From NCBI GenBank assembly GCA_902792515.1, contig CADAZX010000013.1, positions 1-64,000 on the forward strand: DNA of 64,000 bases. Direction: 5' to 3'. Of the stretch, positions 56,663 through 64,000 are shown piece by piece. Source of the stretch: an uncultured Ruminococcus sp. Its GTDB lineage: Bacteria; Bacillota; Clostridia; UBA1212. The notes beneath the pieces are model-generated. The model did not search any database, was not told where the DNA came from, and saw nothing but the letters and a program-made list of their open reading frames with translations. How positions within the stretch are numbered: the first letter of the stretch is position 1; the number at the start of each line of letters is the position of its first letter. The position numbers and the translations under genes were made by a program.

Positions 56663-58354
56663 ATGGCATTTTTGAGGCGCTTAAAAAGAATACTCACCGC
56701 GCTGACGGCGGCTGTTCTTTTCGCTTGCTTTTTTGCGGGTTTGGCGCCATTAAAATCGCGCGCGATTGAAACATACGCAGACCCGGAAAAGCTCGCCGCG
56801 TTCACGGCTGCCGTGGACTCGGGCCTTTCCTCATACTCAAAAAATATCGATATTTCAGCGCTCGCGATCCACTCCTCTGAAATAGTAAATTTCGCGCAGG
56901 CGTACAGAAATTCCGCGCCTCTCAGCTTTTTGATGGCGACGAAATACTCTTATTCGCTTTCAGGTCAGACGGTCGGAACGCTTAAAATGAGCTACGCGGA
57001 CGGAATCGGTTCTAAGGACGACGTCACGCGTCTTATCGGAGTCTACACAAGCGCAGTCGACGCGATCGTCTCGGGCATCAGGGAAGAGTGGCCGGCGGAG
57101 GCGAAGCTTCTCTACCTGAACGACTGGTTCTGCTGCAATTACGTTTACGACTTCGACTACGCGGTCGCCGACGCCTACGGTCTCGTTTCCGGAAGAAAAG
57201 GCGTGTGCCAGGCGTTTACGCTGCTCGCGAAGGGCGTGCTCGACAGGCTTGGCATCGAAAACGACACCGTGACGTCGAACAATCTCGACCACATCTGGAA
57301 CCGCGTGAAGCTCGGCGGCAACTGGTACCACATCGACTTTACGTGGTCCAACAGAAACGTAAGGGGCTACTGCTATCACGACCATTTTCTGCGCGGCGAG
57401 GAGAACTTCAACGTGAGCCACGTCAAGAACGAAAAAGACTGGATATCGTGCTTCTCGGCCGAGGACTGCGGTCCCGACACTTATTACGACAGCGGCGCGC
57501 TCTGGTACGGGTCGAATTCGGCGTTCGTTTTTTCGGGCGGGTTCTGGTTCTTTTCGGGCTGGGACGCGGGAAAGCCGTACATCGCCGCCACGAGGGATTT
57601 TTACAACGTCGACGCGAGGATCGTTTTCGACGATCTCTGGTACTCGGACGGCGCGCGCTATTCGTACTACCCTAAATCCTACAGCTGTATCAAGGCGCTC
57701 GGAAGGTACGTGCTTTTCACCGGGGCGGAAGGCCTGTACGTGCTCGACACGTCGAATTCCGTCATTTCCGCGGTGGCTGACAGCGCAAAGCTCGAGATTA
57801 GTTCGCCCGAAAGCATCTACGGAATGGAGGATCTGGGCGGCAGCGTGCTTCTCACCGTGAGAACAAAGCCGCCAACGGGAGGCGCCGGCTGGAACGATAC
57901 TTTCGTAAAAGAGATAACGGTTGAGATTCCTTCCGGGTACGTTCCGGACGAGGCATCCGCGGCGCTGGCGGCGCTTGTTTCGTACGAGCAGGTCGACGGA
58001 AAATTCTACATCTTCGGCGTTCCCGCGGGAACGTCCGAGGAGGTGTTTCTGAATACCGTGGCGGGCTCGAAGGACGGGAACAGCATTGCCGATAACGGAC
58101 TGGTGGGCACGGGAACCGTCGTATCGTTTGGGAACGCCGATTACACGGTGAGCGTGGCGGGCGACGTCGACGGCGACGGCGACTCGGATTCCGGGGACGC
58201 CGGCAGGCTGATCAAGGCGATGCTGAATCCGGAAGAGTACAGGGTCGCGTACAGGCAGGACTACAACGGCGACGGGAATTTTGACGCGGACGACGCAGTA
58301 TATCTGCAAAAACACGCGTCCGAGCCTGAGAGCTTTCCGGTGGCTGTTAAATAA
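56663..58354 (+). CDS. secreted transglutaminase-like protein with dockerin
   Basis: About 563 aa from ATG 56663, with GGAG 6 bp upstream; an ATG at 56639 lacks a site. Signal peptide in residues 1-~34. A transglutaminase-like core (about 130-250) shows the triad: Cys in GVCQAFTLL (near residue 182), His in LDHIWNRV, Asp in WYHIDFTW. A large aromatic-rich region, perhaps beta-propeller, follows. The last ~65 residues are a dockerin type I-like pair: VAGDVDGDGDSDSGDAGRL and DYNGDGNFDADDAVYLQKH, each a calcium loop. Dockerins bind cohesins, so the protein may join a cell-surface complex. No cohesin is in the window. Confidence 0.85.
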   Translation: MAFLRRLKRILTALTAAVLFACFFAGLAPLKSRAIETYADPEKLAAFTAAVDSGLSSYSKNIDISALAIHSSEIVNFAQAYRNSAPLSFLMATKYSYSLSGQTVGTLKMSYADGIGSKDDVTRLIGVYTSAVDAIVSGIREEWPAEAKLLYLNDWFCCNYVYDFDYAVADAYGLVSGRKGVCQAFTLLAKGVLDRLGIENDTVTSNNLDHIWNRVKLGGNWYHIDFTWSNRNVRGYCYHDHFLRGEENFNVSHVKNEKDWISCFSAEDCGPDTYYDSGALWYGSNSAFVFSGGFWFFSGWDAGKPYIAATRDFYNVDARIVFDDLWYSDGARYSYYPKSYSCIKALGRYVLFTGAEGLYVLDTSNSVISAVADSAKLEISSPESIYGMEDLGGSVLLTVRTKPPTGGAGWNDTFVKEITVEIPSGYVPDEASAALAALVSYEQVDGKFYIFGVPAGTSEEVFLNTVAGSKDGNSIADNGLVGTGTVVSFGNADYTVSVAGDVDGDGDSDSGDAGRLIKAMLNPEEYRVAYRQDYNGDGNFDADDAVYLQKHASEPESFPVAVK

Positions 58355-58366
58355 ACAGGAGCATTT

Positions 58367-59671
58367 TTGAGAGATATGAAAAAAGCCGAGATAATTTCAG
58401 TCGGAACAGAACTTCTTATGGGGCAGGTCGCGAACACCGACGCCCAGTACATATCCGCGAAGCTTCCCGAGGCGGGAATAGGCGTTTTCTACCACACGGT
58501 CGTGGGCGACAACCCGGGCAGGGTCGGCGAGGCTGTTTCGAGGGCGTTCGGACGTTCGGACGTGATCATTCTGACGGGCGGACTCGGGCCGACGCAGGAC
58601 GACCTCACAAAAAAGGCCGTTGCCGACATGTTCGGACTCGAGCTGAAAAGAGACGAAGAGACCGTCCGGAAGATCGAAGAATATTTCCTTAAAATAGGCA
58701 AAAAAATGGTTCCTGCGAACCTCTCGCAGGCAGACTTTCCCGAGAGGTCGGTGATCCTCGAAAACAGCTGCGGAACGGCTCCGGGGTGCGCGATCCTCTT
58801 TAAAAATGACGTACCGAAGGCCGTCGCGCCGGACAAGGCCGACAAGATCATTGCGCTGCTCCCGGGCCCGCCCCGCGAGATGCAGACGATGTTCGACAAC
58901 GAACTCATGCCGATGCTGAAGGCGATGTCGAAGCTCGTTTTCAAGTCGCGCTACTACTCGATCATCGGGGTTCCCGAGTCGGAGGTCGAAAAACGTCTTA
59001 TCGACAAGATCGACGGCTGCGTAAATCCGACGGTCGCGACTTACGTCGGGAAGGGCTACGTCTCGGTGAGGGTCTCGTACAGCGGCGAAGACGCGGAAGA
59101 GGTCAAAAAAACTTTGAGAAAATACGACACGCTCATGAAAAAGCGGTTCGGGGACGATCTTTTCTCGACGCGCGGAGAGTCGGTTCAGGAGAATTTTCTG
59201 AGGCGGATGAAGGAGCGCGGGCTGTCGTTTTCGTGCGCGGAGTCGTGCACGGGCGGGCTTGTCGCCGAGCTTGTTACTTCCGTTCCCGGGGCGTCTTCCG
59301 TGATCAGAGCGGGTATTGTTACTTACAGCAATCTCGCGAAGATCGAGCTGCTCGGAGTTCCTTCGGAGACGATCGGAGCGTTCGGAGCCGTCAGCGCGGA
59401 GACTGCCGCCGAAATGGCGAAGGGCGCCGCGATGAAGTGCTGCACCGACGTGGCGGTATCAGTGACAGGGAACGCGGGACCCGGCGTCATGGAGGGCAAG
59501 GAGCAGGGCCTCGTCTACATTGCCGCGTGGTACAAGGGAGAGCTTGAGGTCGGCGAGTTCAGGTTCGGCGGAGGACGCGAAAACGTGAGAACGCGCGCCG
59601 CTGTGACGGCTCTCGACATGGCAAGAAGACTCGTGCTCAGGAAAACGCCTGAAAAGAAGCCTTCAATTTGA
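58367..59671 (+). CDS. cinA: CinA-like protein (competence/damage-inducible, NMN deamidase family)
   Basis: 434 aa. TTG at 58367 is favoured over ATG 58376 by AGGAG at 58357-58361. N-terminal MoCF-like domain: EIISVGTELLMGQVANTDAQYIS, LTGGLGPTQDDLTK, LPGPPREMQTMF. C-terminal CinA domain from ~285: SCAESCTGGLVAELVTSVPGAS and VSVTGNAGPG, with the catalytic-type residues of NMN deamidases. Both ADP-ribose/NMN salvage and competence links are known for the family. It follows the dockerin gene by 12 bp, possibly in the same transcript. Confidence 0.93.
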   Translation: MRDMKKAEIISVGTELLMGQVANTDAQYISAKLPEAGIGVFYHTVVGDNPGRVGEAVSRAFGRSDVIILTGGLGPTQDDLTKKAVADMFGLELKRDEETVRKIEEYFLKIGKKMVPANLSQADFPERSVILENSCGTAPGCAILFKNDVPKAVAPDKADKIIALLPGPPREMQTMFDNELMPMLKAMSKLVFKSRYYSIIGVPESEVEKRLIDKIDGCVNPTVATYVGKGYVSVRVSYSGEDAEEVKKTLRKYDTLMKKRFGDDLFSTRGESVQENFLRRMKERGLSFSCAESCTGGLVAELVTSVPGASSVIRAGIVTYSNLAKIELLGVPSETIGAFGAVSAETAAEMAKGAAMKCCTDVAVSVTGNAGPGVMEGKEQGLVYIAAWYKGELEVGEFRFGGGRENVRTRAAVTALDMARRLVLRKTPEKKPSI

Positions 59672-59743
59672 GCGTGCGCGAACCGGCGTAAATCATAATT
59701 TTAAAATATTTGGGGCGGCGCTCGATTTAAGACCCGAAAAAGA

Positions 59744-59772
59744 TTGAAAACCGGCGCCTCTTGTGGTACCAT
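59744..59772 (+). promoter_or_regulatory. sigma-A type promoter for the ysxC-lysA unit
   Basis: TTGAAA (59744-59749), 17-bp spacer, TACCAT (59767-59772). Leader of about 105 nt. Confidence 0.6.
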
Positions 59773-59883
59773 TAAACATTTAAAATCCGTGCCCGTTTTT
59801 TAGCCGCGTTCCTTCGGGTCTAACGGCAAAGTACGCGGGGGCGCGGCGGCGGGAAGCATTTTCGAACGGAGGTGACGAAGGGT

Positions 59884-60495
59884 TTGATAGTCAAAAAGTC
59901 AGAATTTGTGACGTCGTGCATATCAGCGTCGCAGCTTCCCGAGTCCGATTTTCTGGAGATTGCGTTTGCGGGAAGGTCGAACGTGGGCAAATCGTCGCTC
60001 ATAAACGCGCTGCTCGGCAGAAAGAACCTCGCCAGGTCCGGTTCGAGACAAGGCATGACGCGCCTTATAAACTTTTACGACGTCAACAACGAGATACACT
60101 TCGTCGACCTGCCGGGCTACGGCTACGCCAAGGTCTCGAAAAGCGAGATGGACGTGTGGGGCAAGGTCATCACCGAGTACCTGAACGTGAGGCCGCAGCT
60201 CTACCTCATGATCCTTCTGATCGACGTCAGGCGCGAGCCGAGCGAGGCGGACAAAATGCTCTACAACTGGATCGTAGCCGCCGGTCTCGACTATATCGTT
60301 GTCGCGACTAAGGGCGACAAGCTCTCACGCTCCGAGTGCCTCAAAAACGCCGCGACAATAAAAAGGGAGCTCAGCCTTCCCGCTGACAAAAAAGTGTTTA
60401 TCGTTTCGGCCGAGACTAAAAAAGGCATTCCCGAACTGTGGGAAGAGATTGACTCATTTATCGTCGAAGAGGACGGGGAGCCGGAAACAGTATGA
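59884..60495 (+). CDS. ysxC: ribosome biogenesis GTPase YsxC/EngB
   Basis: 203 aa TrmE-Era-like GTPase needed for late 50S assembly. G1 AGRSNVGKSSLINALLG, G2 switch with GMTRLINFY, G3 VDLPGYGYAKV and G4 TKGDK are intact. The TTG at 59884 is the likely start: GGAGGT at 59868-59873 would overlap the alternative GTG at 59872. Its stop overlaps the lysA start by 4 bp (ATGA), so translation is coupled. Promoter about 110 bp upstream. Confidence 0.95.
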   Translation: MIVKKSEFVTSCISASQLPESDFLEIAFAGRSNVGKSSLINALLGRKNLARSGSRQGMTRLINFYDVNNEIHFVDLPGYGYAKVSKSEMDVWGKVITEYLNVRPQLYLMILLIDVRREPSEADKMLYNWIVAAGLDYIVVATKGDKLSRSECLKNAATIKRELSLPADKKVFIVSAETKKGIPELWEEIDSFIVEEDGEPETV

Positions 60496-61841
60496 AAACA
60501 CCTTTCATCGGAAAAGAAAAAGCGGAGGAGATCGCCGCTGCGGTCGGAACTCCTTACTACGTTTACGACGCGGAGGGCATCAAAAACGCGCTTAGCGGCC
60601 TTAAAAACGCCTTCGCGTGGTGCGATTTCAAAGAGTACTACGCCGTCAAGGCGTGCCCGAACCCGTACATTCTGAAGCTTATCAAGGATTGCGGAGGCGG
60701 CGCGGACTGTTCCAGCTACACGGAGCTGCTGCTCGCGTCGTCTGTCGGCTTCGCGGGCGAGGACATCATGTTTTCGTCGAACGTAACTCCCGCGGAGGAC
60801 TTCGAGGCGGCGAGAGCGCTCGGGGCAGTTATCAACCTCGACGACATCACCCACATTGATTTCCTCGAAAAACACGGCGGCATTCCCGAAAAGATCTGTC
60901 TCAGGTACAACCCGGGCGGCAATTTCGAGATTTCAGGCGAGATCATGGGCAGCCCCGAAGAAGCGAAATACGGAATGACACGCGCGCAGATAATGGAGGC
61001 GGTGCCGGTTCTGCTCGGAAAGGGCGTAAAGGAGTTCGGCCTTCACGCTTTTCTGGCGAGCAACATGCAGAACGAAGACTACTGGCCAAAACTGGCGGAG
61101 ATACTTTTCGAGCTTGCGGCAGACGTTCGCGACAAATACGGAGTCACGGTGTCGTTTATAAATCTTTCGGGCGGCATCGGAATCCCGTACAGACCTGAAG
61201 ACGCGCCCGTCGACATCGCAGCCGTCGGTGAACGCGTGAAAGAGGTTTTCGAAAACGAATCAAAAAAGAGGGGCCTGGCGCTGCCGGCAGTTAAGGCCGA
61301 GCTCGGAAGGTATATGACGGGACCGTACGGAATTCTCGTGTCGCGTGTAATCCACATGAAGCACATCTACAGGGAGTACGCGGGACTCGACGCGTGCGCG
61401 GCAAACCTTATGAGGCCGGCGATGTACGGGAGCTACCACCACATCACGGTGCTCGGGAAGGAAAACGATGAGCCGGATACGGTTTACGACGTGACCGGCG
61501 GACTCTGCGAGAACAACGACAAATTCGCGGTGAACAGGCTTCTCCCGAAAATTGAGCCGGGCGACCTTGTCGCGATCCACGACGCCGGCGCTCACGGATT
61601 TTCGATGGGATACAACTACAACGGAAAGCTGCGCTCCGCGGAGGTGCTGCTCGAAAAAGACGGCACGTGGAAGCTTATAAGGCGCGCCGAAACGCCGAAG
61701 GACTACTTCGCGACGTTCGGCTTCGAAGGCGCTGACATAGAGGTTAAAGACAGGTTTTATACACTTTCCGCCGCTTTGCGTTCATTCCCGGACAAATTTT
61801 CCGGAATGACTAAAAAAGCTGCGGCGGACATCACGATATGA
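60492..61841 (+). CDS. lysA: diaminopimelate decarboxylase
   Basis: 449 aa, fold-type III PLP enzyme making lysine from meso-diaminopimelate. Lys53 in EYYAVKACPNP carries PLP; GADCSSYTEL, NLSGGIGIPY, AELGRYMTGP and the CENND motif (DVTGGLCENNDKF) supply phosphate- and substrate-binding residues. The usual GLHCHIGS segment is GLHAFLASN here, a form seen in a subgroup of LysA from Clostridia and Bacteroidia. It is translationally coupled to ysxC. Carboxynorspermidine or arginine decarboxylases are unlikely by length and motifs. Confidence 0.92.
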   Translation: MKTPFIGKEKAEEIAAAVGTPYYVYDAEGIKNALSGLKNAFAWCDFKEYYAVKACPNPYILKLIKDCGGGADCSSYTELLLASSVGFAGEDIMFSSNVTPAEDFEAARALGAVINLDDITHIDFLEKHGGIPEKICLRYNPGGNFEISGEIMGSPEEAKYGMTRAQIMEAVPVLLGKGVKEFGLHAFLASNMQNEDYWPKLAEILFELAADVRDKYGVTVSFINLSGGIGIPYRPEDAPVDIAAVGERVKEVFENESKKRGLALPAVKAELGRYMTGPYGILVSRVIHMKHIYREYAGLDACAANLMRPAMYGSYHHITVLGKENDEPDTVYDVTGGLCENNDKFAVNRLLPKIEPGDLVAIHDAGAHGFSMGYNYNGKLRSAEVLLEKDGTWKLIRRAETPKDYFATFGFEGADIEVKDRFYTLSAALRSFPDKFSGMTKKAAADITI

Positions 61842-61850
61842 GGTGAATTT

Positions 61851-62414
61851 ATGGACGAAAATACCGGAATTAACGAAATCGCGGCGAGAATCGCGGACCT
61901 CAGGGACATCTGCGGCTTCAGTACAAAAGACATGGCAGATTACCTGGGCATCACGGAGGAGGAGTATACCAACTACGAAAACGCGAAGGTCGACTTCCCG
62001 GTCAGCACGCTTTACGCGCTGGCGGCCAAGTTCGGCGTCGATCTCACCGAGATCTTAACGGGCGTCTCCCCGAAGCTCACGAACTGCTCTCTTGTAAGAA
62101 AAGGACGCGGCATCGCGGTCGACAGGTACAAGGGGTACGACTTCGAGAGCATCGCGTACAAGTTCATCGGCAGGAAGATAGAGCCGATGATCGTTACCGT
62201 GGGACCCGAGACCGAGACGTGCACGCCGGCGTGCGTTACGCACGGCGGACAGGAGTTCAACTACGTTCTCGAGGGAACGGTCAAGGTGACCTTCGGGAAG
62301 AGGGAATTCATTCTCGAGGAGGGCGACTGCTTCTATTTCGACCCGACTGTTCCGCACGCGCAGTCGGCGGTTGGAGGGAAGGGCGCGAAGTTTCTGACCG
62401 TCATCCTTCTTTAA
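61851..62414 (+). CDS. XRE-family regulator with cupin sensor domain
   Basis: 187 aa. Residues ~8-70 form a helix-turn-helix (IADLRDICGFSTKDMADYLGITEEEYTNYENAKVDFPVSTLYALAAKFGVDL), followed by a C-terminal cupin barrel (FNYVLEGTVKVTFGKREFILEEGDCFYFDPTVPHA). Such regulators sense a small carboxylate or acyl ligand; this one sits directly ahead of an acyl-CoA synthetase gene. GAGGTGAA precedes the ATG. It is ten bases from the lysA stop, so part of the same transcript. Likely controls the ligase gene or itself; the operator is not seen. Confidence 0.92.
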   Translation: MDENTGINEIAARIADLRDICGFSTKDMADYLGITEEEYTNYENAKVDFPVSTLYALAAKFGVDLTEILTGVSPKLTNCSLVRKGRGIAVDRYKGYDFESIAYKFIGRKIEPMIVTVGPETETCTPACVTHGGQEFNYVLEGTVKVTFGKREFILEEGDCFYFDPTVPHAQSAVGGKGAKFLTVILL

Positions 62415-62511
62415 AGCGTTTCCGAAAACGTTTCCGGCCGGCGCAAGCGCGATCGAGCGGGAATATCATTTTTGAGATTGCAAAAACGTCTCTCGACAGG
62501 AGATTTTGTAT

Positions 62512-64000
62512 ATGGATTACATGCTGAAAAAATACCTCGCGAAGGTCGATTTCGACTCGTACGAGGACTTTATTGCGAATTACAAACTTTCATATCCGGA
62601 CAACTTCAACTTCGGCTTCGACATCGTCGACGGCTGGGCTGAGGTCGAGCCGGAAAAGCGCGCGCTCGTGTGGTGCAACGACAGCGGCGAGTCGCACACG
62701 TTCACGTTTACCGACGTAAAGAAGCAGAGCAACAAGATCGCGAACGCAATCAAAAAGCTCGGTCTCAAAAAAGGCGACAGCGTCCTTCTTATTATGCGCC
62801 GCAGGTATGAGTACTGGTTCACGGTGACCGCGCTCCACAAGCTCGGCGTCATCGCGATTCCGGCGACGTTCCAGCTCACCAAAAAGGACATCGTCTACCG
62901 CGTCAACAAGATTGGTATCGACATGTGCGTCTGCGCCGACGACCCTTACGTCATCGAGCAGATCGACCTGTCGCGCGAGGAGTGCCCGACGCTCAAATTT
63001 TACGCAAAATTAGGCGAAAAACGCGACGGCTGGATCGACTTTAAGGCGCTTTACGAAAACGAGAGCGACGTCCTCGAACGACCGACAGGCGCCGACGCAG
63101 TGATGGCGGACGACCCGATGCTGATGTACTTTACGTCTGGCACCACAGGTATGCCGAAGCTCGTTCAGCATGTCCAGAGCTACCCTCTGGGCCACATTCT
63201 GACGGCCAAATACTGGCAGCAGGTCATCGAAAACGGCCTTCACCTGACGGTCGCGGACTCGGGCTGGGCGAAGTTCAGCTGGGGTAAGATCTACGGCCAG
63301 TGGATAGCCGGATCGGCTGTCATGGGCTACGATATGGACAAATTCCACGCCTCGAACCTGATGAGGGTCATTCACGACTACGGCGTGACGACGTTCTGCG
63401 CGCCCGCGACGATGTACCGTTTTATGATCAAAGAGGACATGTCGGAGTTCGACCTCTCGTCCGTGAAGCACTTTTCGATGGCCGGCGAGCCGCTCAACCC
63501 GTCTGTTATGGAGGCGTGGCAGAAGATCACAGGACACAGAATTTACGAGGGCTTCGGGCAGACGGAAAGCGTCGTCATCATGGCAAACTACGGCTGGGCA
63601 GATCCGAGGCCGGGCTCTACCGGAAAGCCGGCGGCGTCGTTCAATATTAAAATTATGCGCGAGGACGGAACCGAGTGCGACATCGGAGAAGAGGGCGAGA
63701 TCGTTGTTGTCGGCGCGAAGGAGCACAGACCGACGGGTCTCACGATAGGCTACTACAACGACGATGAGGCAAACGAGAGGCTCTACCGCGGCGGCAACTA
63801 CCACACCGGCGACAACGCGTGGTACGACAGCGACGGCTACATCTGGTTTGTCGGAAGAAACGACGACGTTATCAAGTGCTCCGGCTACAGAATCGGGCCT
63901 TTTGAGGTCGAATCCGCGATAATGACGCATCCCTCAGTTGTCGAGTGCGCCGTAACTGCCGCTCCTGACCCCGTGAGAGGCCAGGTCGTGAAGGCAACGA
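62512..64000 (+). CDS. AMP-dependent acyl-CoA synthetase, 3' end missing
   Basis: Open to the right edge of the window (496 codons seen). The ATG at 62512 has AGGAG at 62498-62502. N-terminal acetyl-/acyl-CoA synthetase-like sequence starts MDYMLKKYLAKVDF, then the adenylate loop YFTSGTTGMPKLVQH, GFGQTESVVIM, YHTGDNAWYDSDGYIWFVGRNDDVIKCSGYRIGPFEVESAIM. The C-terminal catalytic Lys region lies beyond the edge. It looks like ACSM/medium-chain type enzymes. A typical clostridial arrangement pairs it with the XRE-cupin regulator upstream. Confidence 0.94.
   Translation, partial: MDYMLKKYLAKVDFDSYEDFIANYKLSYPDNFNFGFDIVDGWAEVEPEKRALVWCNDSGESHTFTFTDVKKQSNKIANAIKKLGLKKGDSVLLIMRRRYEYWFTVTALHKLGVIAIPATFQLTKKDIVYRVNKIGIDMCVCADDPYVIEQIDLSREECPTLKFYAKLGEKRDGWIDFKALYENESDVLERPTGADAVMADDPMLMYFTSGTTGMPKLVQHVQSYPLGHILTAKYWQQVIENGLHLTVADSGWAKFSWGKIYGQWIAGSAVMGYDMDKFHASNLMRVIHDYGVTTFCAPATMYRFMIKEDMSEFDLSSVKHFSMAGEPLNPSVMEAWQKITGHRIYEGFGQTESVVIMANYGWADPRPGSTGKPAASFNIKIMREDGTECDIGEEGEIVVVGAKEHRPTGLTIGYYNDDEANERLYRGGNYHTGDNAWYDSDGYIWFVGRNDDVIKCSGYRIGPFEVESAIMTHPSVVECAVTAAPDPVRGQVVKAT

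Overview
The window is about 64 kb of bacterial chromosome with a GC content in the mid-50s. It is densely coded and mostly on the + strand. The gene families point to an uncultured member of Bacillota, class Clostridia, probably gut or another anaerobic polysaccharide-rich habitat. The basis is inference from: AGGAGG-type ribosome-binding sites, YdbC, ComF, CinA and YsxC/EngB of Gram-positive type, DUF5702-like and TadE-like pseudopilin genes, lipoproteins with Thr/Pro/Glu linkers, a sortase-like C-terminal tail, and a dockerin. Housekeeping promoters of the form TTGNNN-17 bp-TATAAT are frequent and easy to see.

Layout. 1-3.3 kb: pheS (cut at the left edge) and pheT. 3.4-7.0 kb: an unrecognised helical protein, a 12-copy 22-bp-phased repeat array, a sugar phosphate isomerase-like protein and a Gfo/Idh/MocA oxidoreductase. 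7.0-11.3 kb: Na/phosphate cotransporter, an L,D-transpeptidase lipoprotein and a tandem class II aldolase. 11.3-20.8 kb: amino-acid and glycolysis block (leuA, a pgk-tpiA fusion, a membrane protein, ilvB, ilvN, citramalate synthase), interrupted by two copies of a MITE-like element. 21-24.2 kb: YdbC-like protein, comF and two hexapeptide-repeat proteins. 24.2-28.8 kb: two large surface proteins that share a module. 29-36.5 kb: GH127-like glycosidase, DUF3846 protein, acyl-CoA synthetase, alkaline phosphatase, DUF3737 protein, a DUF1624-like membrane protein. 36.5-40.1 kb: a 10-bp repeat array followed by an orphan TadE/TadG-like triplet. 40.2-51.4 kb: carbohydrate-related exported and cytosolic proteins (GH43-like, GH42/DUF4832-like, DUF5107, GH99-like), a metallo-hydrolase and tRNA-Leu(CAA). 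51.4-59.7 kb: mgtE with a 470-nt leader, esterase, EEP-family phosphatase/nuclease, inositol monophosphatase-family protein, a transglutaminase-dockerin protein and cinA. 59.7-64 kb: ysxC-lysA-XRE/cupin regulator-acyl-CoA synthetase (cut at the right edge).

Functionally, leuA, ilvBN and citramalate synthase cover entry steps of leucine, valine and isoleucine synthesis (the isoleucine step via citramalate). The exported glycosidase-like proteins and lipoproteins suggest saccharolytic growth. No cas genes, phage structural genes or transposase genes are seen. The most unusual signals are non-coding: short tandem repeats with periods of 10-12 or about 22 bp in front of several genes, the two-copy MITE-like family whose long copy carries a nested RNA-like fold, and the long unassigned leader of mgtE.
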